Positions 41,889 through 51,259 of a stretch of DNA of 64,000 nt are shown in pieces. Both the position numbers and the translations under genes were made by a program. Each line of letters begins with the position of its first letter. Positions within the stretch are counted from its first letter, which is position 1. The notes below the pieces were generated by a model, which saw only the letters and a program-made list of their open reading frames with translations, was not told where the DNA came from and made no database searches. The DNA comes from Paractinoplanes tereljensis. Its GTDB lineage: Bacteria; Actinomycetota; Actinomycetes; Mycobacteriales; Micromonosporaceae. The DNA lies in NCBI RefSeq assembly GCF_016862435.1, contig NZ_BOMY01000041.1:248001-312000 (forward strand), read 5' to 3'.

Positions 41889-43580
41889 ATGCATGGTATG
41901 ACCATCGCCGTGCGGCGCGTGCTTGCTGTTCTGGTGCTGTTTCTCGGGTCGTTCGTGGTGATTCCGGCGGGCGCGGCTGCGGCTGCGGCCAGTGACCCGA
42001 TCGCGCATGACCCCACCGTCATCCGGGAGGGGCGGTACTACTACAGCTTCATCACCGGGGACGCCGCCACGCGTACCTATCTGCCTATGCGGCGGTCAGT
42101 TGACCTGGTGCAGTGGAGTGACCTGGGGACGGTCTTCGCTACCGCGCCGGGATGGGTCACCGAGCAGCTGGGCACCACGCCGCCGGACTTCTGGGCTCCG
42201 GACATCAGCTTCTTCGGCGGGCTCTACCACCTCTACTACTCGGCCTCGTCGTTCGGCACCAACAACTCGGTGATCGGGCTGGCCACCAACGTGACGCTCG
42301 ACCCGGCCAGCCCGGACTACCGTTGGGTGGACCGCGGGCTGGTGCTGCGGTCGGGGGCGCCGGACAACTTCAACGCCATCGACCCCGAGCTGGTGCTCGA
42401 CGCCGGCGGCGGGGCCTGGCTGGCGTTCGGGTCGTTCTGGGACGGGATCAAGATGCGCCGGCTCGACCGGGCGACCGGGATGCTGTCGGGCGACGATCCG
42501 GCGCTCTACTCGCTCGCCTCGCGCGGCGGGGCGTCGATCGAGGGTGCGTCGATCACCCGGCACGGCGGCTACTACTACCTGTTCGCCAGCCTCGACTACT
42601 GCTGCCGCGGCGTCGACAGCGACTACCGGGTGGTGGTCGGCCGGGCCACCAGCGTGACCGGCCCGTACCTCGACCGGGCCGGAGTGCCGATGCTGACCGG
42701 CGGCGGCACCGAACTGCTGCGCGGTTACCACGAGTTCCGCGGTCCGGGCGGCGGCGACGTCATCGGCGGCGACCTCTACGCCCACCACTACTACGACCTC
42801 AACGACAACGGCCTGCCCAAGCTCTCGGTCCGGCCGATCCGATGGGCCGGTGGGTGGCCGGCGCTGGGCGATCCGCTGTCCGGCAGCCGGGAGATAGGCC
42901 ACGGACCGGCGTACGTAACCCTGGTGAACCGCGTCGACGGCAGCGTGGTGTCCAACCCGTCGTGCGGCTACGAGGGAGCCGACCTGCAGCTGGCCGTCCC
43001 GGCCACCGGCGACCCGTGCCAGCAGTGGCGTCCGGACGAGCGCGGCAACGGCGACGTGAGCCTGGGCAACCGCTTCAGCAACAAGGTCGCCGAGGTCGCC
43101 GCGTGTGTCAACGCCGACGGCGCCCGGGTGGCCCAGTGGGGCTGGCTGAACAACGCCTGCCAGCGCTTCCAGTTCGTCCCGGCCCAGGACGGCTGGTCGA
43201 CCATCCAGAGCAGACTGGCCGGCCGGGTCCTGCAGGGCGCCGGCTGCGGCGGCGCCGGCACGCCGGTACAGACGGCAACCGCGACCGGCAACGCCTGCCA
43301 GCAGTTCCGCCTACAGCCGATCGGCAACATACTGCTGACCGACCCAACCGGCCAGCGCTCCCTGGACGGCTGCAGCGCGAAGGTCACGTTCCGTACGGGC
43401 CACCCGAACCGCTGCCGCCAGTGGCGCTTCGACCACGTAGCGGACGGCTACTACCGGGTGGTCAACGCCGCGAACGGCCGCCCGCTGGGCGGTCCCGCCG
43501 CCCGGTGGCGGATGGCGGATGGCCACCAACTGATCAACCGCGACGGGTACGCCGTGACAGCGCGCCTGGAGCAGCCCTAG
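41889..43580 (+). CDS. Secreted GH43 glycosidase (arabinan/arabinoxylan type) with ricin-like C-terminal domain
   Basis: 563 residues from the ATG at 41889 (or 41898). Signal peptide about 1-34. The five-bladed GH43 propeller (about 36-340) shows the catalytic base Asp in IAHDPTVI (D41), the pKa-modulating Asp in FNAIDPELV and the acid Glu in GASIEGASI; together with the opening -HDPTVI this is the GH43 arabinanase/arabinofuranosidase pattern. The C-terminal ~200 residues hold several C-x-Q-x-(W/F) ricin-like repeats (CQQWRPDE, CQRFQFVP, CQQFRLQP, CRQWRFDH). It should cut arabinan or arabinoxylan side chains outside the cell. The stop shares CTAG with the convergent thioesterase. Confidence 0.9.
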   Translation: MHGMTIAVRRVLAVLVLFLGSFVVIPAGAAAAAASDPIAHDPTVIREGRYYYSFITGDAATRTYLPMRRSVDLVQWSDLGTVFATAPGWVTEQLGTTPPDFWAPDISFFGGLYHLYYSASSFGTNNSVIGLATNVTLDPASPDYRWVDRGLVLRSGAPDNFNAIDPELVLDAGGGAWLAFGSFWDGIKMRRLDRATGMLSGDDPALYSLASRGGASIEGASITRHGGYYYLFASLDYCCRGVDSDYRVVVGRATSVTGPYLDRAGVPMLTGGGTELLRGYHEFRGPGGGDVIGGDLYAHHYYDLNDNGLPKLSVRPIRWAGGWPALGDPLSGSREIGHGPAYVTLVNRVDGSVVSNPSCGYEGADLQLAVPATGDPCQQWRPDERGNGDVSLGNRFSNKVAEVAACVNADGARVAQWGWLNNACQRFQFVPAQDGWSTIQSRLAGRVLQGAGCGGAGTPVQTATATGNACQQFRLQPIGNILLTDPTGQRSLDGCSAKVTFRTGHPNRCRQWRFDHVADGYYRVVNAANGRPLGGPAARWRMADGHQLINRDGYAVTARLEQP

Positions 43581-44005
43581 TCGAGAATGGGGCGGCCTAC
43601 GTTGCGGCTGCGGCCACGGAACTCGGCGATCGGGTCGCCGGGGGTGCCGTCGGGGCGCAGCCGGAAGACGGTGACGTCGTAGACGCCGGTGCGGCCCTTC
43701 ACCGCGCGCTCGCCGGCCCGGGCCAGCAGGTGGTCGCCTACCTGGCCCGGTTCGAGGAAGGTGATGTCGAAGCCGGCCGCCAGCGACAGCACGCCGTAGG
43801 AGTTGCAGGCGACCGCGAACGCCGTGTCGGCCAGCGTCGCGATCAGCCCGCCGTGGCAGATGTCCCAGCCGTTGGCCATGTCCGGCCGGACCACCATGGT
43901 GACCTCGCCGGTGCCGGGGCCGGCGCTGCGCAGCTCGATCCCCAGCGCCCGGCTGGCCCGGTCGGCCGCCAGCATGACCTCGGCCGAGCGAAGAGCGATA
44001 CTCAT
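43577..44005 (-). CDS. PaaI-type hot-dog thioesterase
   Basis: 142 residues from the ATG at 44005, which overlaps the permease stop (ATGA); the frame stays open upstream but that is coding in another frame. The hot-dog signature NGWDICHGGLIATLADTAF carries the HGG and catalytic-site Asp/Thr of PaaI phenylacetyl-CoA-type thioesterases, which hydrolyse acyl- or aryl-CoA esters. As last gene of the importer operon it suggests that the catabolic route passes through CoA esters. Confidence 0.85.
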   Translation of the reverse strand: MSIALRSAEVMLAADRASRALGIELRSAGPGTGEVTMVVRPDMANGWDICHGGLIATLADTAFAVACNSYGVLSLAAGFDITFLEPGQVGDHLLARAGERAVKGRTGVYDVTVFRLRPDGTPGDPIAEFRGRSRNVGRPILD

Positions 44006-44799
44006 GCCTGGGTGAATCCCATCCGGGCCAGCACCGCGGATTCCACGATGCCGATCACCTGGTAGATCAGCAGGGTGGCCAGGGTGATCAGCACGGCCAG
44101 GGCCCAGACCGCACCGATCCGCGACTCGCCCACGGCGGCCACGATCGCGTACCCGATGCCCTTGCCGGTGGCGAGCCACTCGGCGATCAGCGCGCCGGTG
44201 ATCGCGCCGGGCGCGGAGATCCGCACCGCCGCGAACAGCGCGGGCACCGCGGCCGGCACCGCCACCTTGCGCAGCGACTGCCAGCGGGTGGCGCCGTAGA
44301 CCGTGACCAGGTCGATCGCGGTGCGTGGGGCGCTGCGCAGGCCGAAAGTGATGTTGACCAGGGCCGGGAAGAGCACCACCAGGCCGCCCATCACCGCGAC
44401 GGTCACCGTGCTCCGGCCGAAGATCAGCACCAGGATCGGCGCGATCGCGATCAGCGGCACCGACTGGAGCAGCAGCACGATCGGCAGCAGGGCGCTCTCC
44501 AGCGGCCGGAACAGCAGGAACAGGGCCGCCGCCAGCAGCGCCACGGCCAGACCGGCGACGAAGCCGACAAGCGCGTCGCCGAGCGTCGCGCCGAGCAGGT
44601 GCAGCGCCTCGGACCGGTTCTGCGCGGCCTTGGGCAGGGTGAAGTAGTAGTCGATGACGTCCATCGGGCCCTTGCCGACGAACGCGGGGACCTCGAAGAC
44701 GCGCAGTCCGGCGACCCAGAGCACCAGGATCGCGACGATCGAGATGGCGGTCCGCCCGGCGCTCCGGCCGATGGCACCCGCTACCCGCAAGCCGTTCAT
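44002..44799 (-). CDS. ABC transporter permease (TauC/SsuC type)
   Basis: 265 residues, about six membrane helices. The DALVGFVAGLAVALLAAALFLLF and the loop AIDLVTVYGATRWQSLRKVAVPAAVP (EAA loop) match the TauC/SsuC/ThiX permeases that serve NMT1/THI5-like binding proteins. Start at 44799 overlaps the previous permease stop. With the second permease, ATPase and binding protein it forms a complete importer. Confidence 0.88.
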   Translation of the reverse strand: MNGLRVAGAIGRSAGRTAISIVAILVLWVAGLRVFEVPAFVGKGPMDVIDYYFTLPKAAQNRSEALHLLGATLGDALVGFVAGLAVALLAAALFLLFRPLESALLPIVLLLQSVPLIAIAPILVLIFGRSTVTVAVMGGLVVLFPALVNITFGLRSAPRTAIDLVTVYGATRWQSLRKVAVPAAVPALFAAVRISAPGAITGALIAEWLATGKGIGYAIVAAVGESRIGAVWALAVLITLATLLIYQVIGIVESAVLARMGFTQA

Positions 44800-45596
44800 C
44801 GGCCCTCCTTCGTGCCGGCCGCCCACGGCGCGGCGAACCGGCCGATCAGGGCCACGATCAGATAGCCGGCCAGCGAGACCAGCCCGGCGACCAGGGCGAG
44901 ACCCCAGGTGCGGGGGATCTGCAGGGTCTGCTGGGCGTTGATCAGCGCCGGTCCGACGCCGACGTCGACGCCGCCTAGGTATTCGCCGAGCACCGCGCCG
45001 AGGAAGGCCGACGGGGCGGCGACCTTCAGCGCGGCCAGGATGCTGGGAATGGCCGCGATGATCCGTACCTTGGTGAGCTGCTGCCAGCGGGAACCGCCGT
45101 ACGCGGCGACCAGGTCCAGCGCGGCCTTGTCGGCCGCCTTGAGGCCGAGCAGCGCGCCCACCACGGTGGTGAAGAAGACCAGCATCCCGGCCAGGAAGAC
45201 CGCCGTGCCGGCGATCGCGCCGCTCTGCGGCGGATCGATGAGGATCCGCAGGATCGGGCCGATCGCCACGATCGGGATGCAGTACGAGACGACCGCCAGC
45301 TGCGAGACGATCCCTTCCAATTGCCGTACGACCATCACCGCCGCGGCCAGCAGGATCGCGATGAGATTGCCGAAGACGAAGCCGATGGCCGCCTCGCGCA
45401 GGGTGAGGGACACGTTCGGCCAGTAGAACGAGAAGCCGTCGCCGACCGCGGTGGAGACGACCCGGGCCGGGTCGGGGATCGATCCGCCGCCGTCGGCGGA
45501 GGCTGCGCCGACGTTCTTCAGGACGGTGTCGGCCAGCAGCCACCAGACCGCGACCACCCCGGCCGCGCCGATCCCGGCGCGCTGCCAGCCCCTCAT
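44796..45596 (-). CDS. ABC transporter permease (TauC/SsuC type)
   Basis: 266 residues, about six membrane helices, with the EAA loop ALDLVAAYGGSRWQQLTKVRIIAAIP. The N-terminal segment is extended outside the membrane. Two non-identical permeases in one operon suggest a heterodimeric channel. ATGA overlap with the ATPase gene. Confidence 0.88.
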   Translation of the reverse strand: MRGWQRAGIGAAGVVAVWWLLADTVLKNVGAASADGGGSIPDPARVVSTAVGDGFSFYWPNVSLTLREAAIGFVFGNLIAILLAAAVMVVRQLEGIVSQLAVVSYCIPIVAIGPILRILIDPPQSGAIAGTAVFLAGMLVFFTTVVGALLGLKAADKAALDLVAAYGGSRWQQLTKVRIIAAIPSILAALKVAAPSAFLGAVLGEYLGGVDVGVGPALINAQQTLQIPRTWGLALVAGLVSLAGYLIVALIGRFAAPWAAGTKEGR

Positions 45597-46360
45597 GGGG
45601 CGCCCTCGAACAGCAACGCCGAGGCTCGGTCCTGCAGCGCGTGGAACTCCGGCGTGCGCAGCATTTCCGCGCTGCGCGGCCGGGGCAGGTCGACCTCGAT
45701 CACCTCGACGACCCGGCCGGGCCGGGCGCTCATCACCGCGACCCGGTCGGACAGGAAGATCGCCTCGCCGATGCCGTGGGTGACCATCACGGTGGTGGCC
45801 GGCTTCTCGCCCAGGATGCGCAGCAGCTCGCCGTTGAGCCGCTGCCGGGTCATGTCGTCGAGCGCGCCGAACGGCTCGTCCAGCAGCAGCACCGACGGCT
45901 GCAGCACCAGCGAGCGGGCGATCGCCACCCGCTGGCGCATGCCGCCGGAGAGCTGGGCCGGCTTGGCCTTCTCGAAACCGCGCAGGCCGACCAGTTCGAT
46001 CAGCCCGGAGATCAGGCCGCGCTCCGGCTTGACCCCGGCGACCTCCAGCGGCAGCCGGATGTTGCTCTCCACCGACCGCCAGCTCAACAGCGCCGCGTCC
46101 TGGAACGCGATCCCGAGCTTGTGGGATTCACGCAGCTCGCGGGGGGTCTTGCCGTCGACGGTGGCGGTTCCCTCGGACGCTGTCTCCAGGCCGGCGAGGA
46201 TCCGCAGAATCGTGGACTTGCCGCATCCGCTCGGGCCGAGCAGGGAGAGAAACTCTCCCTGCTCGGTGGAGAGGGACACGTCCTGCAGCGCCGTGACGAC
46301 CGACCCGCGGAGGGTGAAGTTCTTGCTCAGACCGCGGATGTCGATGCCGGTTTCAGGCAT
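45593..46360 (-). CDS. ABC transporter ATPase (TauB/SsuB type)
   Basis: 255 residues. Walker A LGPSGCGKSTILRIL, signature LSGGMRQRVAIARSL, Walker B VLLLDEPFGALD and the H-loop TVMVTHGIGEA are all intact. It energises the paired permeases. The stop overlaps the first permease's start, and the gene follows the binding-protein gene by 27 bp. Confidence 0.93.
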   Translation of the reverse strand: MPETGIDIRGLSKNFTLRGSVVTALQDVSLSTEQGEFLSLLGPSGCGKSTILRILAGLETASEGTATVDGKTPRELRESHKLGIAFQDAALLSWRSVESNIRLPLEVAGVKPERGLISGLIELVGLRGFEKAKPAQLSGGMRQRVAIARSLVLQPSVLLLDEPFGALDDMTRQRLNGELLRILGEKPATTVMVTHGIGEAIFLSDRVAVMSARPGRVVEVIEVDLPRPRSAEMLRTPEFHALQDRASALLFEGAP

Positions 46361-46387
46361 GTCGTGGTTCTCCGATCGACGGGCAGG

Positions 46388-47434
46388 TCACTTGAGCAGG
46401 TCCGGGTGGTCCTTGTAGACCTCGGCGATGAGCGAGGTGTCGAAGAGGTCACCGCTGCCGATCTCGACGCCGGAGGCCTTCAGCGTCGCGAGGCTCGTAC
46501 TGATCGCCGTGTCGGAGATCGTGAGCAGGCCGTTGGTCGCGGTCTCGTCGCTCTGGATCAGCTTGTTCGCCTCGGTGGCCTGCAGTTTCTGGGTCGCGGC
46601 GTCCAGATCCAGGGTCTTTCCGTAGTTTTTCACCGCGAGGTCGACAGCGCCGTCGGTATCGGCGACCGCGTCCTTCCAGCCCCGGATCGTCGCGTAGAGG
46701 AAGTCCTCCAGCGCGGCCCGCTTGTTGTCGATCGAGTCCTGGCTGACCACGAAGCTCTCGGTCACGAACGGCAGCCCGTTGTCGGCGAACGGCAGGTTCT
46801 GCACCTTGAAGCCACGCTGCTGCAGGGTGATCGACTCGCTGGTGACGAACGCCAGGTAACCGTCGACCTCGCCGTTGGTCAGCACCGACGGGTCGTACTG
46901 CACCGGGACGATGGTCACGTCCGACTCTTTGATGCCGTTGACCGCCAGCAGCGCCTTGAACAGGCCCTCGTTGCCGGTCTGCACGCCGACCTTCTTGCCG
47001 ACCAGGTCGGCCGGCTTGGTGATGTTCGCCTTGTTGGCCAGCGACAGGATCGTGAACGGGTTCTTCTGGTAGGTCGCGCCGATGATCTTCAGCGGGGCCT
47101 GCTCGTTGTTGATCGCCTGGGCGACCGTGATCGGGTCGCTGATCCCGATCAGCGACTTGCCCGAGGCCACCTGGGTCTCGGTCGAGCCCGGGCCGGCCAC
47201 CAGGTTGACCGAGCTGAACCCGGCCTCCTTGTAGTAACCCTTCGAGTCGGCGAAGTACTCGCCGGCGAACTCGATGTCCTTGACCCAGGACAGCTGAACG
47301 GTGAGGGCGCCGTGATCGGTTTCCGTGGAGGCGGTGGAGGAGTCTCCGTCGCCGCCTCCACAGGCGGTCAGGGCAAGGGCTGCGGCGGCCAGAACTGCGA
47401 CAAATCGTGACTTGGAGAAAGACAGCACCGTCAT
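46388..47434 (-). CDS. NMT1/THI5-like ABC substrate-binding lipoprotein
   Basis: 348 residues with a lipoprotein signal (LALTACGG, Cys about 26). The mature part opens LTVQLSWVKDIEFAGEYFADSKGYY, the NMT1/THI5-like fold that binds pyrimidine precursors, sulfonates or similar small N- and S-compounds. The EYF/Y-rich ligand start and the GPGSTETQVASGKSLIG stretch are usual for it. It probably captures the heterocycle or acid whose catabolism is coded on both sides. Ribosome site AGGAG is visible before the ATG. Confidence 0.9.
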   Translation of the reverse strand: MTVLSFSKSRFVAVLAAAALALTACGGGDGDSSTASTETDHGALTVQLSWVKDIEFAGEYFADSKGYYKEAGFSSVNLVAGPGSTETQVASGKSLIGISDPITVAQAINNEQAPLKIIGATYQKNPFTILSLANKANITKPADLVGKKVGVQTGNEGLFKALLAVNGIKESDVTIVPVQYDPSVLTNGEVDGYLAFVTSESITLQQRGFKVQNLPFADNGLPFVTESFVVSQDSIDNKRAALEDFLYATIRGWKDAVADTDGAVDLAVKNYGKTLDLDAATQKLQATEANKLIQSDETATNGLLTISDTAISTSLATLKASGVEIGSGDLFDTSLIAEVYKDHPDLLK

Positions 47435-47479
47435 AGCGGCGGCTCCTAAACTCGCGAAGAGGGGGGCTTCATTCCAGTT

Positions 47480-47492
47480 AGGATGGAATCCT
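47480..47492. promoter_or_regulatory. Inverted repeat in the importer promoter
   Basis: AGGAT-gga-ATCCT (47480-47492), overlapped by ATTCC (47471-47475)/GGAAT (47485-47489), 46 bp before the binding-protein start and within the 148-bp gap to the XRE-cupin gene. It is a candidate site for that regulator. Confidence 0.35.
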
Positions 47493-47582
47493 GTTCACCT
47501 ATACCGAACACTAGGGGCCGCAAGTTACCTCGCACGGCACCGGTGTTTCGGGGTTGTAACTACAAGATCAGTAACTGCTTGA

Positions 47583-48167
47583 TCAGTACGACGGTGGAGC
47601 GCTCGAGAACAGCAGCACCACGGGCTCGTCGCTCGGGTTCTCGAGGCGGTGCGGGGTGCTCGGGTCGTACGAGAGGCAGTCACCCTGCCGCAGTTCGAAG
47701 CGCTCCGCGCCGAGCCAGACGTCCACACGTCCACGCTCCACGAACACGGCGGTCTCGGAGGCGCCGTAGGCCAGCATTCCCTCGCCGGTGTTGCCTCGCG
47801 GCGCCAGCGTCGAGCGGATCACCTGCAGCTTGCCGAACGCCCGCGGGGTCAGCAGCTCCTCGTCCCACTCCCGGTTGGGGTGGACGAGTCGCGGGCCCTG
47901 ACCGGAGCGCACCAGCCGGGAGTTCGACCGGCTCTCGAACAGGCTGCCGATGGTCTGGCCGAGCGCCTTGGCGATCCGCATCAGCGTCGCGATCGACGGG
48001 CTGGCCTCGCCCCGCTCGACCTGGGACAGGAAGCTCACCGAGACACCCGACTCGGCGGCCAGCGACCGCAGCGACACCTTGCGATCGAGCCGGAGCTCCC
48101 GGATGTAGGTGCCCAGCTTCCGCTCGAAGCCGGCCGCATCCGTCGTCAGGTCCTCGGGCGTCGTCAC
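47583..48167 (-). CDS. XRE-cupin transcriptional regulator
   Basis: 194 residues from the GTG at 48167, which overlaps the amidohydrolase stop (GTGA). N-terminal XRE helix-turn-helix (LGTYIRELRLDRKVSLRSLAAESGVSVSFLSQVERGEASPSIATLMRIAKAL) and a C-terminal cupin (LQVIRSTLAPRGNTG ... VFVERGRVDVWLGAERFELRQGDCLSYDPSTPHRLENPS) that binds a small ligand. Such regulators often control catabolism of the compound that the cupin senses. It is the last gene of the hydrolase operon and lies just before the importer. Confidence 0.9.
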   Translation of the reverse strand: MTTPEDLTTDAAGFERKLGTYIRELRLDRKVSLRSLAAESGVSVSFLSQVERGEASPSIATLMRIAKALGQTIGSLFESRSNSRLVRSGQGPRLVHPNREWDEELLTPRAFGKLQVIRSTLAPRGNTGEGMLAYGASETAVFVERGRVDVWLGAERFELRQGDCLSYDPSTPHRLENPSDEPVVLLFSSAPPSY

Positions 48168-49504
48168 GTGTGCACAGTATCGGTCGGGTGGGTTCCGGTC
48201 AGTGGTGTCCACGATGCCGTCAGCGTGTCCACCGCCGCCCCGATCTCCGCCAGGTCAACGGTCAGAACCTGGCCGTCCCGGACGACGGTCCGGCCGCCGA
48301 CCACCACTCGTTCCACCGCTTCCGGCAGCATCGAGTAGATGACGTTCTGGGTGGCGGTGCGCCGGGGCCGCAGCGAGGGCGCGGTCAGGTCGAGACCGAC
48401 CAGGTCGGCCCGGTAACCGGGGGCGATCAGGCCGACCGGCTGGCGCAGTGCGCGCCCGCCCGCCGAGGTGCCCATCCGCAGCACGTCGGTCGCGGTCAAC
48501 GCCGTACCGTCGCGGTCTTTGGCTTTGGCCAGCAGCGCGGCCATCCGCATTTCCTCGAAGAGCGACTGGCGGCTGTTCGCTCCCCCGGCGTCGGTGCCGA
48601 GGCAGACCGGGATGCCCCGGTCCAGCATCCGGCGGACCGGCGCGATGCCGCCGCCGAGGAAGGCGTTGGCCGACGGGTTGTGCACGACCGTGCTGCCGTG
48701 TTCGGCCAGCAGCGCGAGGTCGGCGTTGTCGACCCGGACCGCGTGCACGGCCAGGGTGCGCTCGTCGAGCACGCCGAGCGCGGCCATCCGGCCGATCGGC
48801 GTCACCCCGAACCGGGTGATCGACGTGTCCACCTCGCCCTGGCTGTCGGCCAGGTGGACGTGCACCGGGACGTCGAACTCGGCCCCGAGCGCGGCGGCCA
48901 GTTCGAGCATGTCGGGACCGGCCCCGAGTACCGAGTGCGGGGCCGGGTGGACGTCGATCAGCGGGTCGCCGGCCACCGCCGTCCGCAACTCTCGGAAGTT
49001 CTTTTCAAAAAGCGCCGGGGACTCCTGGTAGCGCGGCGGGCCGGGATCGGCGTCGAACATGCACCGGGCGAGTACGGCGCGCAGGCCGACCTCCCGTGCC
49101 GCCTCGATGATCGCCATCGCGTTGTCGTTGCCGCCGTCGTGCAGGTAGAAGAACTCGACGGCGGTGGTGATGCCCATCCGCAGCATCTCGGCGAAGTCGT
49201 AGCGGGCGGCCAGCTTGATCGCGTCCCGGTCCAGCCCGGCCGCGGTCGGGTGCACCAGCTTGCCCATCCAGTCGGCGAACCGCAGGTCGTCGCCGAAGCC
49301 CCGGATCAGCGCCTGGAACGTGTGCCCGTGCCCGTTGACGCCGCCGGGCACGATCGCCCGGTCGGCCCAATGCTCGACCTCGGCGCCATTTGAAGCCGAA
49401 GCAGGGCCGGCCGCCACGATCATGTCGCCGTCGATCTCGATCGCGGCGTCGGCGATCCACTCGTCGCCGATGAACGCCAGCGGCGCGGTGATCAGCCGGG
49501 TCAC
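48164..49504 (-). CDS. Amidohydrolase-family deaminase (AtzB/SsnA/cytosine-deaminase type)
   Basis: 446 residues from the GTG at 49504, coupled to the SnoaL-like gene by GTGA. Metal ligands are visible: GVNGHGHTFQ (H-x-H), the His in VPVHVHLADSQGE, AVHAVRVD and GTDAGGANSR (Asp). The order matches subtype-III amidohydrolases that deaminate or dechlorinate N-heterocycles (triazines, guanine, cytosine). Substrate not determined; the operon context argues for an amine-bearing ring or a hydrolysable side group. Confidence 0.88.
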   Translation of the reverse strand: MTRLITAPLAFIGDEWIADAAIEIDGDMIVAAGPASASNGAEVEHWADRAIVPGGVNGHGHTFQALIRGFGDDLRFADWMGKLVHPTAAGLDRDAIKLAARYDFAEMLRMGITTAVEFFYLHDGGNDNAMAIIEAAREVGLRAVLARCMFDADPGPPRYQESPALFEKNFRELRTAVAGDPLIDVHPAPHSVLGAGPDMLELAAALGAEFDVPVHVHLADSQGEVDTSITRFGVTPIGRMAALGVLDERTLAVHAVRVDNADLALLAEHGSTVVHNPSANAFLGGGIAPVRRMLDRGIPVCLGTDAGGANSRQSLFEEMRMAALLAKAKDRDGTALTATDVLRMGTSAGGRALRQPVGLIAPGYRADLVGLDLTAPSLRPRRTATQNVIYSMLPEAVERVVVGGRTVVRDGQVLTVDLAEIGAAVDTLTASWTPLTGTHPTDTVHT

Positions 49505-49875
49505 GGGTTCAGCGCCTTGTCGACGAGGTCCTGGTCGCCCTCGAAGAACCGGACGGTGGCGAGCTTCCCGTCGCGGACCGTGGAGAGGATCAGCCGCCGC
49601 CAGCTCACCCCGTTGGCGGTGGCGGTGGCGACCGTGACGACGTGCTCGTCGCCGCCCAGCAGCTCGTCCGGGACCAGCCGGAACGTGCCACCGGTCAGCC
49701 GGGCCATCGTCGCGCCGAACTCCCCCACCCCGGCGTGACCGTGGTACGTGCCCGACGCCGGGTGCGAGCCGGGCACTTCCAAGATGACGTCGTCGGCGTA
49801 GAACGGCATCGCCGCGGGCGGCCCGCCGGCCTTCATGGCGTCGAAGTAGCCCTGCAGTACGGCCAGGTTGCTCAT
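49501..49875 (-). CDS. SnoaL-like / ketosteroid-isomerase-fold protein
   Basis: 124 residues. The N-terminal LAVLQGYFDAMKAGGPPAAMPFYADDVILEVPGSHPASGTYHG and later Asp/Glu-rich strands match NTF2-like SnoaL proteins. In catabolic operons such proteins act as isomerases, cyclases or binders. Start overlaps the hydantoinase stop by one base (TGATG), so it is made with that enzyme. Confidence 0.8.
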   Translation of the reverse strand: MSNLAVLQGYFDAMKAGGPPAAMPFYADDVILEVPGSHPASGTYHGHAGVGEFGATMARLTGGTFRLVPDELLGGDEHVVTVATATANGVSWRRLILSTVRDGKLATVRFFEGDQDLVDKALNP

Positions 49876-51245
49876 CAGTCCTCCCCACGGATGTAGGTGC
49901 CGTAACCGGACGTACCGACGAGCTCCTCGTCGCGCACCACGAACTGACCGCGCACCAGGGTGTGCCGGGGCCAGCCCTTCAGCGGCATGTCCTCGTACAG
50001 CGAGTAGTCGGAGAACGTACCCAGCCAGGCCGGGTCCGGGGTCCGGGTCTTCTGCAGGTCGACGATCGCCAGGTCGGCGTCGAGGCCGACGGCGATGTCG
50101 CCCTTGCGGTGGTCGGCCTGGATCAGCTCGGCCGGGTTCTTGGCGGTGAGCTCGGCGATCCGCTGCAGCGGCAGGCCCCGGCGGTGATAGCCCTCGGACA
50201 GCAGCACCGGCAGCGTGGTCGGCGCGCCCGGGAAACCGGCGCTGGCCTTCCAGATGCCACCCTCCTTGGCGACCCGCTGCCGGCCGACGTGGTCGGAGCC
50301 GAGCGTGTTCACGGTGCCGTCGGCGAGGGCGGCCCACAATGCGTCGGGATGCCCGGCCGTACGCAGCGGCGGGTTGACCTTGCCGACCACGCCGCCCGCC
50401 CAGTCCGAGGTGTGCGTCAGGTAGTGCGGGCAGGTCTCGGCGAACAGCGAGTCGGAGGCGAACTCGACCCGGGCCTTGCGCAGCTGGTCGAGCGAGTCGG
50501 CCGTGCTGACGTGCACGAAGTACATCCGGCAGCCGGTGCGCTGGGCGAAGAACGTGGCCTTGCGGATCGCCTCGGCCTCGACGAACGGCGGCCGGGACTC
50601 GTCCCAGGCGGCCAGGTCGTCCCGGCCGGCGGCGATCAGCTCGTCGCGCAGCACCCAGACGATCTCCGGGTTCTCCGCGTGCACCAGCAGCAGGTCACCC
50701 CGGGCGGCGACGGCCTGGGCGATGCCGAAGAAGCGCCCGTCGTGGGTGCCCTCGACGTTGAGGTACGCGCCCTCGTCGCCCCGGAAGTGCATGAAGTACT
50801 TGAACGAGCGGAGCCCGTACTGGCTGCGGTACTCGTCGATCTCGCTGATGTGCTCGTCGGTCATCAGCGTGCAGTGGTAACCGAAATCGATGTGCGAGAG
50901 CGAAGAGGCCGCCGAGGTGTGCTCCGCGAGCATCGGCAGGTACGACCCGCCGTTGGAGAGCATGTACATCATCGTGGTGACGCCGCCCTTGGCCGCCGCC
51001 GCGGTGTCGGTGCGGTACTCCTCCAGGCCGGAGGTCGACAGCGCGATGTGGTTGTGCGGGTCGACGCCGCCGGGGAAGAGATGCAGGCCGGTGACATCGA
51101 CGCGCTCGGCGGCGTCGACTGCGGTGCCGTTTTTCAAAAGAGCCGCGATCTTGCCGTCCCGGATGCCGACGTCGGCGGGCCGGGGCACGTCCCGAGGGCG
51201 CACCACCGTGCCGCCGGTCAGCACGAGGTCAAAGGGAGGTTGCAT
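49875..51245 (-). CDS. Dihydropyrimidinase/hydantoinase-like enzyme
   Basis: 456 residues from the ATG at 51245 with GAGGAG upstream. Ligands of the dinuclear zinc site are visible: GGVDPHNHI (H-x-H), the Lys in RSFKYFMHF that would be carboxylated, LVHAENPE, FVHVSTAD and GSDHVG (Asp). This is the D-hydantoinase/dihydropyrimidinase family, which opens cyclic amides such as dihydropyrimidines and hydantoins. In this operon it is a candidate ring-opening or cyclic-imide hydrolysis step. Confidence 0.92.
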   Translation of the reverse strand: MQPPFDLVLTGGTVVRPRDVPRPADVGIRDGKIAALLKNGTAVDAAERVDVTGLHLFPGGVDPHNHIALSTSGLEEYRTDTAAAAKGGVTTMMYMLSNGGSYLPMLAEHTSAASSLSHIDFGYHCTLMTDEHISEIDEYRSQYGLRSFKYFMHFRGDEGAYLNVEGTHDGRFFGIAQAVAARGDLLLVHAENPEIVWVLRDELIAAGRDDLAAWDESRPPFVEAEAIRKATFFAQRTGCRMYFVHVSTADSLDQLRKARVEFASDSLFAETCPHYLTHTSDWAGGVVGKVNPPLRTAGHPDALWAALADGTVNTLGSDHVGRQRVAKEGGIWKASAGFPGAPTTLPVLLSEGYHRRGLPLQRIAELTAKNPAELIQADHRKGDIAVGLDADLAIVDLQKTRTPDPAWLGTFSDYSLYEDMPLKGWPRHTLVRGQFVVRDEELVGTSGYGTYIRGED

Positions 51246-51259
51246 GCGGTTCTCCTCTT